Assembly (NCBI RefSeq): GCF_902506505.1
Contig: NZ_LR733406.1
Span: forward strand, 496,001-560,000
Direction: 5' to 3'
DNA length: 64,000 nucleotides
DNA from: Pseudomonas sp. 8AS
Lineage (GTDB): Bacteria > Pseudomonadota > Gammaproteobacteria > Pseudomonadales > Pseudomonadaceae
A program made the position numbers and the translations under genes. Below the pieces are notes generated by a model. It saw only the letters and a list, made by a program, of their open reading frames with translations, was not told the origin of the DNA and did no database searches. Shown piece by piece: positions 28,308 through 37,792 of this stretch (its first letter is position 1; each line of letters begins with the position of its first letter).

Positions 28308-29225
28308 ATGAGCAAAGTCAGTGTGCTGGTGGTGGACGACGCAACCTTTATCCGTGATCTGGTGAAGAAGGGATTGCGCGACCATTTCCCCGGCATCCAG
28401 ATCGAGGAAGCGATCAACGGGCGCAAGGCCCAGCAGATGTTGAGCCGCCAGGCGGTCGACCTGATCCTCTGCGATTGGGAGATGCCCGAGCTGTCCGGCC
28501 TGGAGTTGCTCAGCTGGTGCCGCGAGCAGGACAGCCTGAAGGTCGTGCCGTTCATCATGGTCACCAGCCGCGGCGACAAGGACAACGTGGTGCAGGCCAT
28601 CCAGGCCGGGGTCTCCGACTTCATCGGCAAGCCGTTTTCCAACGAGCAGCTGGTGACCAAGGTGAAGAAGGCCCTGCACCGCGCCGGCAAGCTGCAGACG
28701 CTGATGTCCAGCGCGCCGCCGAAGATGCTCAGCACGGGCGCCTTCGCCAATGATTCCCTGGCCGCGCTGACCGGCGGCAATGCCGATGTGATCAAGCCGG
28801 CGGCCAAGGCCGCGACTCCCGCTCCCGCCCCCGGTTTCGCCAAGGCCGCCGCACCCGCCGCCAAGCCGGCGGCCAGCGCCGCACCGAGCGGCCGTGGCCA
28901 GGGCCAGCTGCGCCTGCCCGGCGGCAACATGGCCTGTGTGATCAAGGCCCTGAGCATCAAGGAGGCGCTGCTGGTGGTCAAACGCGGCGAACCGCTGCCG
29001 CAGGTGCTGGAAAGCGCGGTGCTCGACCTGGAGCAGGGCGAGGCCGCCGAGACCGCGCGGCTCAACGGCTACCTGCACGCGGTGGCGGCGCTGGAGCCCA
29101 CGCCGGCCAGCGAATGGCTGCAGATCACCTTCAAGTTCGTCGACCGCGACCCGCAGAAGCTCGACTACCTGTCGCGCCTGATCGCGCGCGGCAGTGCGCA
29201 GAAGCATTTCGTCCCCGGCGCCTGA
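28308..29225 (+). CDS. Response regulator with C-terminal PilZ-like domain
   Basis: A 305-residue protein. The receiver domain (1-122) has DD 10-11, phospho-acceptor Asp56 (LILCDWEMPELSG), the TS pair (MVTSRG) and Lys (IGKPFS). It resembles CheY-like regulators. An Ala/Pro-rich linker (~150-185) leads to a C-terminal ~110-residue domain (LRLPGGNMACVIKALSIKEALLVVKRG... ending HFVPGA) that looks like a degenerate PilZ fold without a clear c-di-GMP motif. AGGAG precedes the ATG at 28308; an upstream TTG is rejected. From memory an orthologue follows phoU in PAO1. Its kinase and target are unknown. Confidence 0.85.
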   Translation: MSKVSVLVVDDATFIRDLVKKGLRDHFPGIQIEEAINGRKAQQMLSRQAVDLILCDWEMPELSGLELLSWCREQDSLKVVPFIMVTSRGDKDNVVQAIQAGVSDFIGKPFSNEQLVTKVKKALHRAGKLQTLMSSAPPKMLSTGAFANDSLAALTGGNADVIKPAAKAATPAPAPGFAKAAAPAAKPAASAAPSGRGQGQLRLPGGNMACVIKALSIKEALLVVKRGEPLPQVLESAVLDLEQGEAAETARLNGYLHAVAALEPTPASEWLQITFKFVDRDPQKLDYLSRLIARGSAQKHFVPGA

Positions 29226-29242
29226 GCGCCACGCAGAAACGC

Positions 29243-29266
29243 CAACGGCGCCCTCGGGCGCCGTTG
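29243..29266. terminator. Bidirectional hairpin between convergent genes
   Basis: CAACGGCGCC-CTCG-GGCGCCGTTG is a perfect 10-bp stem with a tetraloop, between the convergent response regulator and CoA-transferase genes. There is no T-run, so termination strength is unsure. Confidence 0.6.
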
Positions 29267-29285
29267 TGCATTGTGGGCCGCTGTC

Positions 29286-30779
29286 TTAGCCCGCCAGCAT
29301 GCGTCCGCATTCTTCCAGGTTGATGTGCCACTGCAGTGCTTCGCGCAGCAGGTGTGGGGTGTGCCCGCCCTTGGCGCAGGCGCGCTCGAAGTAGTCGTTC
29401 AGCGCCCCGCGGAAGTCCGGGTGCACGCAGTTGTCGATGATCACCCGCGCCCGCTCGCGCGGCGCCAGGCCGCGCAGGTCGGCCAGGCCGACTTCGGTGA
29501 CCAGGATGTCGACGTCGTGCTCGCTGTGGTCGACGTGGCTGACCATCGGCACCACGCTGGAAATCGCCCCGCCCTTGGCGATCGATTTGCTGACGAAGAT
29601 CGCCAGGTGCGCGTTGCGGGCGAAGTCGCCGCTGCCGCCGATGCCGTTCATCATCCTGGTGCCGCCGACGTGGGTCGAGTTGACGTTGCCGTAGAGGTCG
29701 AACTCCAGCGCCGTGTTGATGCCGATGATGCCCAGACGGCGCACCACCTCCGGGTGGTTGGAGATTTCCTGCGGGCGCAGCACCAGCTTGTCCTTGTACT
29801 TTTCCAGGTTGCCGAACACTCGCGCGTTGCAGCGCTCGGACAGGGTGATCGAGCAGCCCGAGGCGAAGTTCATCTTGCCGGCGTCGATCAGCTCGAAGGT
29901 CGAGTCCTGCAGCACTTCGGAGTACATGGTCAGGTTGTCGAACGGCGAATCGATCAGGCCGCACATCACCGCGTTGGCGATGCTGCCGATGCCGGCCTGC
30001 AGTGGGCCGAGGTTGCTCGGCATGCGCCCGGCGGCCACTTCCTTCTCGAAGAAGGCGATCAGGTGGTCGGCGATGCCCTGGGTGTCGGCGTCCGGCGCGG
30101 TCACCGTGGAATAGGAGTCGGCCTGCTCGGTGATGACGATGGCGACGATCTTCGCCGGGTCGATGGGGATGGCGCTGCTGCCGATGCGGTCGTCCACGCG
30201 GGTCAGCGGGATCGGCGTGCGGGTCGGCCGGTAGGTGGGGATGTAGATGTCGTGCAGGCCTTCCAGGTTCGGGTTGTGCGCCAGGTTGATCTCGACGATC
30301 ACGCGCTCGGCGAAGATGGCGAAGCTGGCCGAGTTGCCCACCGAGGTGGTCGGCACGATATGGCCCTGCTCGGTGATGGCCACCGCCTCGATCACCGCGA
30401 TGTCCGGCTTCTTCAGCTGGTGGTTGCGGATCTGCTCGACGGTATCGGACAGGTGCTGGTCGACGAACATGACTTCGCCGGCATTGATCGCGCGGCGCAG
30501 GGTCGGGTCGACCTGGAACGGCATGCGCCGGGCCAGCACGCCGGCTTCGGTGAGCTGCTTGTCGAGGTCGTTGCCCAGGCTGGCGCCGGTCATCAGGCTG
30601 ATCTGCAGCGGCTGCTGCTTGGCCCGCTCGGCCAGGGCGCGCGGCACCGCCTTGGCTTCGCCGGCGCGGGTGAAGCCGCTCATGCCGACGGTCATGCCGT
30701 CCTCGATCAGATTGGCGGCGTCGGCCGCGCTCATCACCTTGGCCAACAGCGCGGGCAGGCGCACACGATCGCGATACAT
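29286..30779 (-). CDS. Acetyl-CoA hydrolase / succinyl-CoA:acetate CoA-transferase family protein
   Basis: A 497-residue class I CoA-transferase. The N-terminal part has MTVGMSGFTRAGEAKAVPRALA, and the later region GNVNSTHVGGTRMMNGIGGSGDFARNA is typical of the SCACT/acetyl-CoA hydrolase group, with the conserved catalytic-region Glu in the C-terminal half. The ATG at 30779 follows CCGAGGTTCCCCC; the 21-residue upstream extension is rejected. It probably moves CoA between acetate and succinyl-CoA in an alternative TCA/acetate cycle. In PAO1, as I recall, the orthologue is not in the pho cluster. Confidence 0.9.
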   Translation of the reverse strand: MYRDRVRLPALLAKVMSAADAANLIEDGMTVGMSGFTRAGEAKAVPRALAERAKQQPLQISLMTGASLGNDLDKQLTEAGVLARRMPFQVDPTLRRAINAGEVMFVDQHLSDTVEQIRNHQLKKPDIAVIEAVAITEQGHIVPTTSVGNSASFAIFAERVIVEINLAHNPNLEGLHDIYIPTYRPTRTPIPLTRVDDRIGSSAIPIDPAKIVAIVITEQADSYSTVTAPDADTQGIADHLIAFFEKEVAAGRMPSNLGPLQAGIGSIANAVMCGLIDSPFDNLTMYSEVLQDSTFELIDAGKMNFASGCSITLSERCNARVFGNLEKYKDKLVLRPQEISNHPEVVRRLGIIGINTALEFDLYGNVNSTHVGGTRMMNGIGGSGDFARNAHLAIFVSKSIAKGGAISSVVPMVSHVDHSEHDVDILVTEVGLADLRGLAPRERARVIIDNCVHPDFRGALNDYFERACAKGGHTPHLLREALQWHINLEECGRMLAG

Positions 30780-31020
30780 GGGGGAACCTCGGGGCAGCGA
30801 AAACGAGGCCGGCAGTCTAGGCGCTGGGGGGGCGCCCGCCACTCATACCTAAGTCGAATGGATCGCTCTGTTCCGGGCTTTGCAGACGAGCGGTCGAATT
30901 CCGCCCTGGAGGCAATGCCGACTGTCGCACAGCCGCGCCTGCCGGCTCTCGCGTGGCCTGGGCGGCGCTGCTAGTCTTACTAACCCCCGGATAACCAAAA
31001 ACCACTCGATCCGTGAAGTC

Positions 31021-31917
31021 ATGCTAAGGCCCGTATTGCTCTTCTGCGCTCTGCTGCTGGCCGCCGGCCAGGCCAGTGCGCTGACCATCTACAAGTACGT
31101 CGACGCCAACGGCGTGGTGACCTATAGCGACAAGGCCGTGGCCGGCGCCCAGGTGTTCGTGTTCCGCGACCGCATGATCGAGCGCCTGGACAACCTGGTG
31201 AAGCTGGAAACCAAGAAGCACGACGCCGGCGAGACCCTGCTGATCCGCAACGACCTGTATGCCCCGGTGGAAATCGAGCTGAGCCTGAACCGCGTGGTCA
31301 ACGCCACGGGCGCCCCGCAGCAGCCGATTCGCTGGGTGCTGCCGCCGCGCAGCAAGATCCGCCTGGCCACCCTGGCCCCCATCGATGCCAGCCAGCCGAT
31401 GAGCTACAAGCCGCGCCTGCGCTACGCCATGGGCGACCCGCGGCTGCAGCCGCAGCTCTACCGCTACCCGCTGCCCTGGCGTGGCGGGCCGTTCAAGCTG
31501 ACCCAGGGCGCCAACGGCCGCTACAGCCACTTCACCCCCAAGGGACGCTATGCCCTGGATATCGCCATGCCGCAAGGCACGCCGATCGTCGCCGCGCGCG
31601 GCGGCATGGTGGTGAAGACCGAGAACCAGCAGAGCGGGCGGGGCACCAACCCCTCCGGCAACTTCGTGCGCATCCTCCACGACGACGGCACCATGGGCGT
31701 CTACCTGCACCTGCTGCGCGGTTCGGTGAGCGTGCACGAGGGGCAGCGGGTGGAGGCCGGCACGCGCCTGGCCAGTTCCGGCAACACCGGCAACAGCACC
31801 GGCCCGCACCTGCACTTCGTGGTGCAGCGCAACGTCGGCCTGGCCCTGGAGTCGATTCCCTTCAGCTTCGCCCAGCCGGTGGACAGCCTGCCCAACTTCG
31901 CCGTCGGCGGCGAATAA
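31021..31917 (+). CDS. M23 family peptidase with N-terminal DUF4124 domain
   Basis: A 298-residue secreted protein. A signal peptide ([19 protein letters not shown]) is followed by DUF4124 (LTIYKYVDANGVVTYSDKAVAG), a linker domain and a LytM/M23 domain (~190-285): YALDIAMPQGTPIVAARGG, GVYLHL and PHLHFVV, the usual zinc and catalytic positions. It should cut peptidoglycan cross-links or act as an amidase activator in the periplasm. ATG at 31021 is chosen because it gives a clean signal peptide. An orthologue lies next to the CBS protein in PAO1, from memory. Confidence 0.9.
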   Translation: MLRPVLLFCALLLAAGQASALTIYKYVDANGVVTYSDKAVAGAQVFVFRDRMIERLDNLVKLETKKHDAGETLLIRNDLYAPVEIELSLNRVVNATGAPQQPIRWVLPPRSKIRLATLAPIDASQPMSYKPRLRYAMGDPRLQPQLYRYPLPWRGGPFKLTQGANGRYSHFTPKGRYALDIAMPQGTPIVAARGGMVVKTENQQSGRGTNPSGNFVRILHDDGTMGVYLHLLRGSVSVHEGQRVEAGTRLASSGNTGNSTGPHLHFVVQRNVGLALESIPFSFAQPVDSLPNFAVGGE

Positions 31918-31948
31918 GGCCTGCTTGCGGGCCTGGGCCGGTCCGGGA

Positions 31949-31993
31949 AGGGTGCGCCCCGTTGCAGCCCGTGGTGCGCACGGCGCAGCCTAC
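31949..31993. repeat. REP-like family 1, degenerate copy
   Basis: AGGGTGCGCC and CGGCGCAGCCTAC arms flank GGTGCGCA. It lies in the gap between the convergent M23 peptidase and CBS-protein genes, and differs from the better copies at several positions. Confidence 0.5.
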
Positions 31994-32004
31994 GGCGGCG
32001 CACT

Positions 32005-33345
32005 TCAATCCAGCTTGAGCACCTTGGCCAGGACGATCTTCGGCCCCTTCATCTTCTTGACGATGATGCGCAGGCCTTCGCTCTCCAGCACTTCCTCCTC
32101 TTCCGGCACGCGGTTGAGGCTCTCGTAGACCAGCCCGGCCAGGGTCTCGGCCTCGATATGGTCGAGGTCGATGCCGAGCAGGCGCTCGATCTTGAACAAC
32201 GGGGTGTCGCCGCGCACCAGCAGCTTGCCCGGCTGGTAGGCGAGGATGCCGCGCTCGGCCTTGTGGTGTTCGTCCTGGATATCGCCGACCAGGGCTTCCA
32301 GCACGTCTTCCATGGTCAGGAAGCCGACCACCTTGCCGTCCGCCTCCTCGACCAGGGCGAAGTGCGCGCCGCCCTGGCGGAACTGCTCCAGCAGGCTGGA
32401 CAGCGGCATGTGCTTGGTCACCCGTTCCAGCGGATGGAGCAGTTCGCTGAGCTTGAACTTGGACGGCAGCATTTCCAGCAGCGACAGCTGCAGCAGCAGG
32501 TCCTTGATGTGCAGCAGGCCGATGAAGTGGCCGGCCTGCTCGTCGTACACCGGGAAGCGGCTGTACTTGTGGCGGCGGAACAGGCTGAAGACATCCTCCA
32601 GCCTGGCGTCGCTGTTGAGGAACACCAGGTCCTCGCGCGAGTTGGCCCAGTCGACCACCTCCAGCTCGCCCATCTCCACGGCCGAGGCCAGCACGCGCAT
32701 GTCCTGGTCGCTGGGGTCGCTGGCGCGGCTGGAGTGGAGGATCAGCTTGAGTTCGTCGCGGCTGTAGTGGTGCTCGTGGTGCGGCCCCGGCTCGCCCTGG
32801 CCGGCGAAGCGTAGGATGGCGTTGGCGCTGGCGTTGAGCAGGAAGATCGCCGGGTACATGGCCCAGTAGAACAGGTACAGCGGCACCGCGGTCCACAGCG
32901 ACAGCAGCTCGGGCTTGCGGATCGCCCAGGACTTGGGTGCCAGCTCGCCGACCACGATATGCAGGTAGGAGATGATGAAGAAGGCGACGAAGAAGGCGAT
33001 GGCATGCACCAGCTTCGGCGAGTCGATGCCGGCGTACTCCAGCAGCGGGCCGAGCAGGTGGGCGAAGGCCGGCTCGCCGACCCAGCCGAGGCCGAGGGAG
33101 GCCAGGGTGATGCCCAGCTGGCAGGCCGACAGGTAGGCGTCCAGCTGGTTGTGCACGGTGCGCAGGATATGCCCGCGCCAGCCGTTCTGCTCGGCCAGGG
33201 CTTCGACCTTGGTCGAGCGCAGCTTGACCATGGCGAACTCGGCGGCGACGAAGAAGCCGTTGAGCAGAACGAGGAACAGGGCGAACAGCACAAGGCCGAA
33301 ATCGGCGAAATAGGAGGCGGCGGTGTAACTAGGAGAAGGGTCCAT
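32005..33345 (-). CDS. CNNM/CBS-domain membrane protein (HlyC/CorC family)
   Basis: A 446-residue protein: N-terminal DUF21/CNNM region with four membrane helices (ADFGLVLFALFLVLLNGFFVAAEFAMVKLRSTK), a pair of CBS domains (~210-350) and a C-terminal CorC_HlyC domain (KVVGFLTMEDVLEALVGDIQDE...). Such proteins bind ATP-Mg and are linked to Mg or Na transport, or to membrane-stress tolerance. It lies 107 bp downstream of phoR on the same strand and may be read from the phoB-phoR transcript. Confidence 0.92.
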   Translation of the reverse strand: MDPSPSYTAASYFADFGLVLFALFLVLLNGFFVAAEFAMVKLRSTKVEALAEQNGWRGHILRTVHNQLDAYLSACQLGITLASLGLGWVGEPAFAHLLGPLLEYAGIDSPKLVHAIAFFVAFFIISYLHIVVGELAPKSWAIRKPELLSLWTAVPLYLFYWAMYPAIFLLNASANAILRFAGQGEPGPHHEHHYSRDELKLILHSSRASDPSDQDMRVLASAVEMGELEVVDWANSREDLVFLNSDARLEDVFSLFRRHKYSRFPVYDEQAGHFIGLLHIKDLLLQLSLLEMLPSKFKLSELLHPLERVTKHMPLSSLLEQFRQGGAHFALVEEADGKVVGFLTMEDVLEALVGDIQDEHHKAERGILAYQPGKLLVRGDTPLFKIERLLGIDLDHIEAETLAGLVYESLNRVPEEEEVLESEGLRIIVKKMKGPKIVLAKVLKLD

Positions 33346-33452
33346 GGGGTCTGTGGTTGGCTAATGACCGCTAAAGGGTGGCGGCTGCTGGCGGCGAATG
33401 CAAGCCGCAAGCGCCGGCGCCCTGGTTTCCGGATGCGCTGGCCGGGGCTGGA

Positions 33453-34757
33453 TCAGCCGCGGCGGATCACCTGTTGCGCGGGAAAGTGGCAGGTGAAGGT
33501 GCTGCCCTTGCCCGGGCTGCTGCTGATGTCCAGGCGGGCGCGGTGGCGCAGCAGCACATGCTTGACGATGGCCAGGCCGATGCCGGTGCCGCCGGTGTTG
33601 CTGGCGCGGCTGGAGTCGACCCGGTAGAAGCGCTCGGTGAGGCGCGGCAGGTGCTTGGCCTCGATGCCGATGCCGCTGTCGGCCACGCTGAAGTAGGCGC
33701 CGTTGTCGTCGCCCCACCAGCGAATGCGGATCTCGCCTTCGTCCGGGGTGTACTTCACCGCGTTGAATATCAGGTTGGAGAAGGCGCTGCGCAGCTCGGC
33801 CTCGCTGCCCTTGAGCTTGACGTGGGCGTCGGCCTCCAGGCTGATGCGGTGGTGACGGGCGCCGGACAGCGCCTGGGCATCGTTCTTGATGGAGAGCAGC
33901 AGCAGGTCGACGGCCACCGGATGATTGTCCGAGGGGTAGTCGGTGGCCTCCAGCTTGGCCAGCAGCAGCAGGTCGTTCAGCAGGTTCTGCATGCGCGCGC
34001 CTTGCTGCTGCATCTGCTGCAGGGCCCGCAGCCAGCGCGGATTGACCTCCTCGACGTTGTCCAGCAGGGTTTCCAGGTATCCGGCGATCACCGTCAGCGG
34101 CGTGCGCAGCTCGTGGGAGACGTTGGCGACGAAGTCCTTGCGCATCTGTTCCAGCTGGTACAGGCGGGTGACGTCGCGCACCAGCATCAGGTGTTCCCGG
34201 TTGCCGTACTGGGTGATCTGCAGTTGCAGGCGCAGGTGGTCGTTGACCGGCGAGGGCAGGTCGAGGGCGTCCTGGTAGTTGCCCTGCTCGAAGTATTCCT
34301 TGAAGCGCGGATGGCGCACCAGGTTGGTGATCGACTGGCCGCTGTCCTGCGGGGTCTTCAGGCCGAGCAGGGTTTCCGCGGCGCGATTCCACCACTCCAG
34401 GTTGCCGTCGCTGTCGAGCATGATCACCCCGTCGCGCAGGGCGGCGGTGGATTCCTGCACGCGGTCGATCACAGCCTGCAGGCGCCCGCGCACGCGCTGG
34501 TCGCGGCGTTGCAGGTGGTAGATGTTGTCGAACACCTCGCCCCACAGGCCGTAGCCTTCCGGCGGGGCTTCGTCGGGCTGGCGCTCGCGCAGCCACTGGT
34601 GCAGGCGCAGCAGCTGCTTGAGGTGCCAGGCCAGGTAGAGGCCCAGGCCGACGGCCAGGCACCAGGCGTATTGCCCGCTGAGCAGGCCCAGCAGGCCGCA
34701 GCCGGCCAGCAATAACAATAGGCGGCGCACCACGGCGCCGCGCCAGTTCTGATTCAC
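33453..34757 (-). CDS. phoR: PhoR, phosphate regulon sensor kinase
   Basis: A 434-residue kinase. Two close N-terminal helices (LLLLLAGCGLLGLLSGQYAWCLAVGLGLYLAW), no large periplasmic domain, a PAS domain (~90-200, AALRDGVIMLDSDGNLEWWNRAAETLLG), H box ANVSHELRTPLTVIAGYLETL, N box and G boxes (GTGIGLAIVKHVLLRH). It matches PhoR in layout and length. The start is GTG at 34757 (MNQNWRG), preceded by AGGA. It is 43 bp downstream of phoB. It phosphorylates PhoB when Pst-PhoU signalling reports phosphate shortage. Confidence 0.96.
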   Translation of the reverse strand: MNQNWRGAVVRRLLLLLAGCGLLGLLSGQYAWCLAVGLGLYLAWHLKQLLRLHQWLRERQPDEAPPEGYGLWGEVFDNIYHLQRRDQRVRGRLQAVIDRVQESTAALRDGVIMLDSDGNLEWWNRAAETLLGLKTPQDSGQSITNLVRHPRFKEYFEQGNYQDALDLPSPVNDHLRLQLQITQYGNREHLMLVRDVTRLYQLEQMRKDFVANVSHELRTPLTVIAGYLETLLDNVEEVNPRWLRALQQMQQQGARMQNLLNDLLLLAKLEATDYPSDNHPVAVDLLLLSIKNDAQALSGARHHRISLEADAHVKLKGSEAELRSAFSNLIFNAVKYTPDEGEIRIRWWGDDNGAYFSVADSGIGIEAKHLPRLTERFYRVDSSRASNTGGTGIGLAIVKHVLLRHRARLDISSSPGKGSTFTCHFPAQQVIRRG

Positions 34758-34800
34758 CTAGCGCGTCCTTTCAGTAACCGCAGCCGAACGCTGTGGCGGC

Positions 34801-35490
<690 letters not shown>

Positions 35491-35528
35491 GGACCGAGCC
35501 TCGGGTCGTCTGTCTTGCGCCGCATTAG

Positions 35529-35557
35529 ATAACGGAATTATTGCAGTGATATGACAG
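35529..35557 (-). promoter_or_regulatory. PHO box of phoB-phoR
   Basis: On the minus strand CTGTCAT, CTGCAAT and CCGTTAT lie at 11-bp intervals. The first is a perfect consensus half. TCTAAT, 10 bp after the second heptamer, can serve as -10. It lies 39 bp before the phoB ATG and shows autoregulation by PhoB. Confidence 0.82.
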
Positions 35558-35576
35558 CTCTGCGGCGGGCCTTTGC

Positions 35577-36467
35577 TTAACGCAGGCCATAGTCGAGGGC
35601 GATGCCGATCAGCACCGCCAGGCCGGCCCAGTGGTTGTGCAGGAAGGCGGCGAAGCAGGCCTGCGGTTCGCGCTGGCGGCTTTGCCAGAACTCCCAGGCG
35701 AAGCAGGCGGCGGCGCCGAACAGGCCGAGCAGGAACCAGATACCCAGGCTGAAGCGTGCGCCGGCCATGGCCAGGCACAGCAGGCTCAGGCCCTGCAGGC
35801 AGAGGATGATCAGCCGGTCGGCTTCGCCGAACAGGATGGCGGTGGATTTCACCCCGATCTTCAGGTCGTCCTCGCGGTCGGTCATCGCGTAGTAGGTGTC
35901 GTAGGCCACGGTCCACAGCAGGTTGGCCAGGTACAGCAGCCAGGCGGCGGCCGGCAGGTCGCCGCTCTCGGCGCTGAAGGCCATGGGGATGCCCCAGGAA
36001 TAGGCCGCGCCGAGCACCACCTGGGGGTAGAAGGTATAGCGCTTCATGAAGGGGTAGCAGGCGGCCAGGGCCAGGGCGCCGAAGGACAGCCAGACCGTGA
36101 AGGCGTTGGTCAGCAGAACCAGGCCGAAGCTCAGGGCCACCAGCACGGCGAACAGGCCCAGCGCTTCGCGCGAGCTGACCCTGCCACTGGCCAGCGGGCG
36201 GTTGCGGGTGCGGCTGACATGGCCGTCGAAGTCGCGGTCGGCGAAGTCGTTGATCACGCAGCCGGCCGAGCGCATGAGAATCACGCCGAGGCTGAAGATG
36301 ACCAGGTTGCCCAGGCTCGGCACGCCCTTGGCCGCCACCCACAGGGCGCCTAGGGTCGGCCACAGCAGCAGGTAGATGCCGATCGGCCGGTCCAGGCGCA
36401 TCAGCTGGATGAAGTCCCAGGCCCGCGGGTGCAGGCGGTTCAGCGATTGCAGCAGGGTGGTGTACAT
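35577..36467 (-). CDS. ubiA: UbiA, 4-hydroxybenzoate polyprenyltransferase
   Basis: A 296-residue integral membrane prenyltransferase that attaches the polyprenyl tail to 4-hydroxybenzoate in ubiquinone synthesis. Both Asp-rich motifs are present: [15 protein letters not shown] (first) and [19 protein letters not shown] (second). Seven to nine membrane helices are evident. GGAGAG precedes the ATG. It lies 101 bp downstream of ubiC, with phoB following on the same strand. Confidence 0.97.
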   Translation of the reverse strand: MYTTLLQSLNRLHPRAWDFIQLMRLDRPIGIYLLLWPTLGALWVAAKGVPSLGNLVIFSLGVILMRSAGCVINDFADRDFDGHVSRTRNRPLASGRVSSREALGLFAVLVALSFGLVLLTNAFTVWLSFGALALAACYPFMKRYTFYPQVVLGAAYSWGIPMAFSAESGDLPAAAWLLYLANLLWTVAYDTYYAMTDREDDLKIGVKSTAILFGEADRLIILCLQGLSLLCLAMAGARFSLGIWFLLGLFGAAACFAWEFWQSRQREPQACFAAFLHNHWAGLAVLIGIALDYGLR

Positions 36468-36568
36468 CGGCGACTCTCCGGTCCAGGTGCGCCGATTATA
36501 CGGAGCCGGGCGCTCCAGGAAATCGGCGGGTGCGCCGCCTGGGTCACGCTTGCGCGATCAGGGCGGGG

Positions 36569-37120
36569 TTACCGAGCGGCCTGGGCCTGGGTCCAGAACG
36601 CCGGCAGGAACACTTCCGCCACCAGCACGCCGAGGCCGTCGCGGCAGAAGTTCGAGCGCCGGGCCCACAGGCGTTCCTCGCGCACCTCGCCGGGCAGCCA
36701 GGCGGCCGGGTAGCGGCAGACCTGCAGCTCGCCGCGGGCGAAGGCGCGGTCGCTGAACAGCAGTTCGCCCAGCGAACGGCTGCCGAGCTTGCCCAGTTCG
36801 AAGCCGGAGCCTTCCAGGGCACTGCGTGCCGCCACGCTGCGGGCGAACACCCAGGGCTGCTCGGCGCCGCGCAGGTACACTTCGCGCACCCAGCCGAGGC
36901 TGCCGGCCGGGACCTGCAGGCTGTGGCATTCGTCGGCGCGCAACACCTGCCAGCCCTGCGCCAGCGGCAGTACACTGAACTGGCCGGCGCTGAGGGCGTC
37001 CAGGCGTCGGGTCAGCGAGCCCTCATCGAACAGCCAGTCGCGCTGCAGGGCGGTGGGCGCAGGATGCAACTGGGCACAGGTGAGCCAGCGTGGCGGATGG
37101 GCGAGGGCGGCGGATGGCAC
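36569..37120 (-). CDS. ubiC: UbiC, chorismate pyruvate-lyase
   Basis: A 183-residue protein matching chorismate lyase: LQRDWLFDEGSLTRRL (with the product-gating Arg region), WVREVYLRGAEQPWVFARSVAP-like segment and the C-terminal LWARRSNFCRDGLGVLVAEVFLPAF, with the catalytic-site Glu. It makes 4-hydroxybenzoate for UbiA. The start at 37120 has only a weak ribosome binding site, so it could be a few codons off. Confidence 0.93.
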   Translation of the reverse strand: MPSAALAHPPRWLTCAQLHPAPTALQRDWLFDEGSLTRRLDALSAGQFSVLPLAQGWQVLRADECHSLQVPAGSLGWVREVYLRGAEQPWVFARSVAARSALEGSGFELGKLGSRSLGELLFSDRAFARGELQVCRYPAAWLPGEVREERLWARRSNFCRDGLGVLVAEVFLPAFWTQAQAAR

Positions 37121-37295
37121 GGCGGACAGGCTTTGGCGGCGACAGACGGCGGCGAGCTTAGCATGCCGGACCGCCAGGTAGGCCGTCGTCCGGCACTTGC
37201 ATGCAGGCGCGCATGCCAGTACAAAGCCTGCTGATTTTTTGACCAGGCAGCGCCCGCCAGAGGCGCCCGGTCCGGCCGATGATGAGGTGGAAGTG

Positions 37296-37463
37296 ATGAA
37301 GAAGTGGCAATGTGTGGTCTGTGGCCTGATCTATGACGAAAGTCTGGGCTGGCCGGACGACGACATCGCTCCCGGTACGCGCTGGGAAGATGTTCCGGCC
37401 GACTGGCTGTGCCCGGATTGTGGCGTGGGCAAGGGCGACTTCGAGATGATCGAAATCGGCTGA
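37296..37463 (+). CDS. rubA: Rubredoxin
   Basis: A 55-residue Fe(Cys)4 electron carrier with both binding loops: CVVCGLIY (CxxCG) and CPDCGVGK (CPxCG). Length and spacing are canonical for the AlkG2/RubA type that serves alkane hydroxylases or rubredoxin reductase. It is divergent from ubiC. The ATG at 37296 follows GAGGTGGAAGTG. No reductase gene is in the window. Confidence 0.97.
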   Translation: MKKWQCVVCGLIYDESLGWPDDDIAPGTRWEDVPADWLCPDCGVGKGDFEMIEIG

Positions 37464-37792
37464 TCGGCCGCGCCTGCTGCACCCTGAACGGCGGCCCTGG
37501 GGCCGCCGTTTGCATTGGCGCGAGATGCAAGCCGTCGACCGTTGGTCTGGCGAGCTGGTACGAACGTGCCGGGCGTCGCCGGAAAATCCGGGCTAATGGC
37601 GTAAATGCCGTTCGTTCTGTCGTAAACGTCTTTATATTGGTAGCCTAAAACGCCGGGCACTACTGGCGCAGTGCCGGATGGCGTGCCATTCTCCCCCCGG
37701 TCTGCCGCAGCGCAGAGCTGTTGCGGCGCCTTGAGCGCTGTTCCGGACGGACAGCACGGACACAAAAACAACAAACCGTCAAAGAGGCATCT
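37464..37792. other. Gap between rubredoxin and hupB
   Basis: The gap holds the rubredoxin hairpin, then AT-richer sequence with TATATT near 37635 that could be the hupB -10 (no clear -35), and an AACAACAA motif at 37767-37774, 18 nt before the hupB ATG. I see no further gene or RNA. Confidence 0.55.
37488..37511 (+). terminator. Hairpin after rubredoxin
   Basis: AACGGCGGCC-CTGG-GGCCGCCGTT is a perfect 10-bp stem, 25 bp beyond the rubredoxin stop, followed by TGCATTGG. It resembles the stem at 29243-29266, including the TGCATTG flank. Confidence 0.65.

Noticed and set aside
31021-31917. Idea that the M23 peptidase is catalytically dead because the usual HxxxD first ligand is shifted
   Set aside because: A His occurs shortly upstream (SHFTPKGRYALD) as in the YAxDFAMP subgroup, and the other site segments are intact, so loss of activity cannot be claimed.
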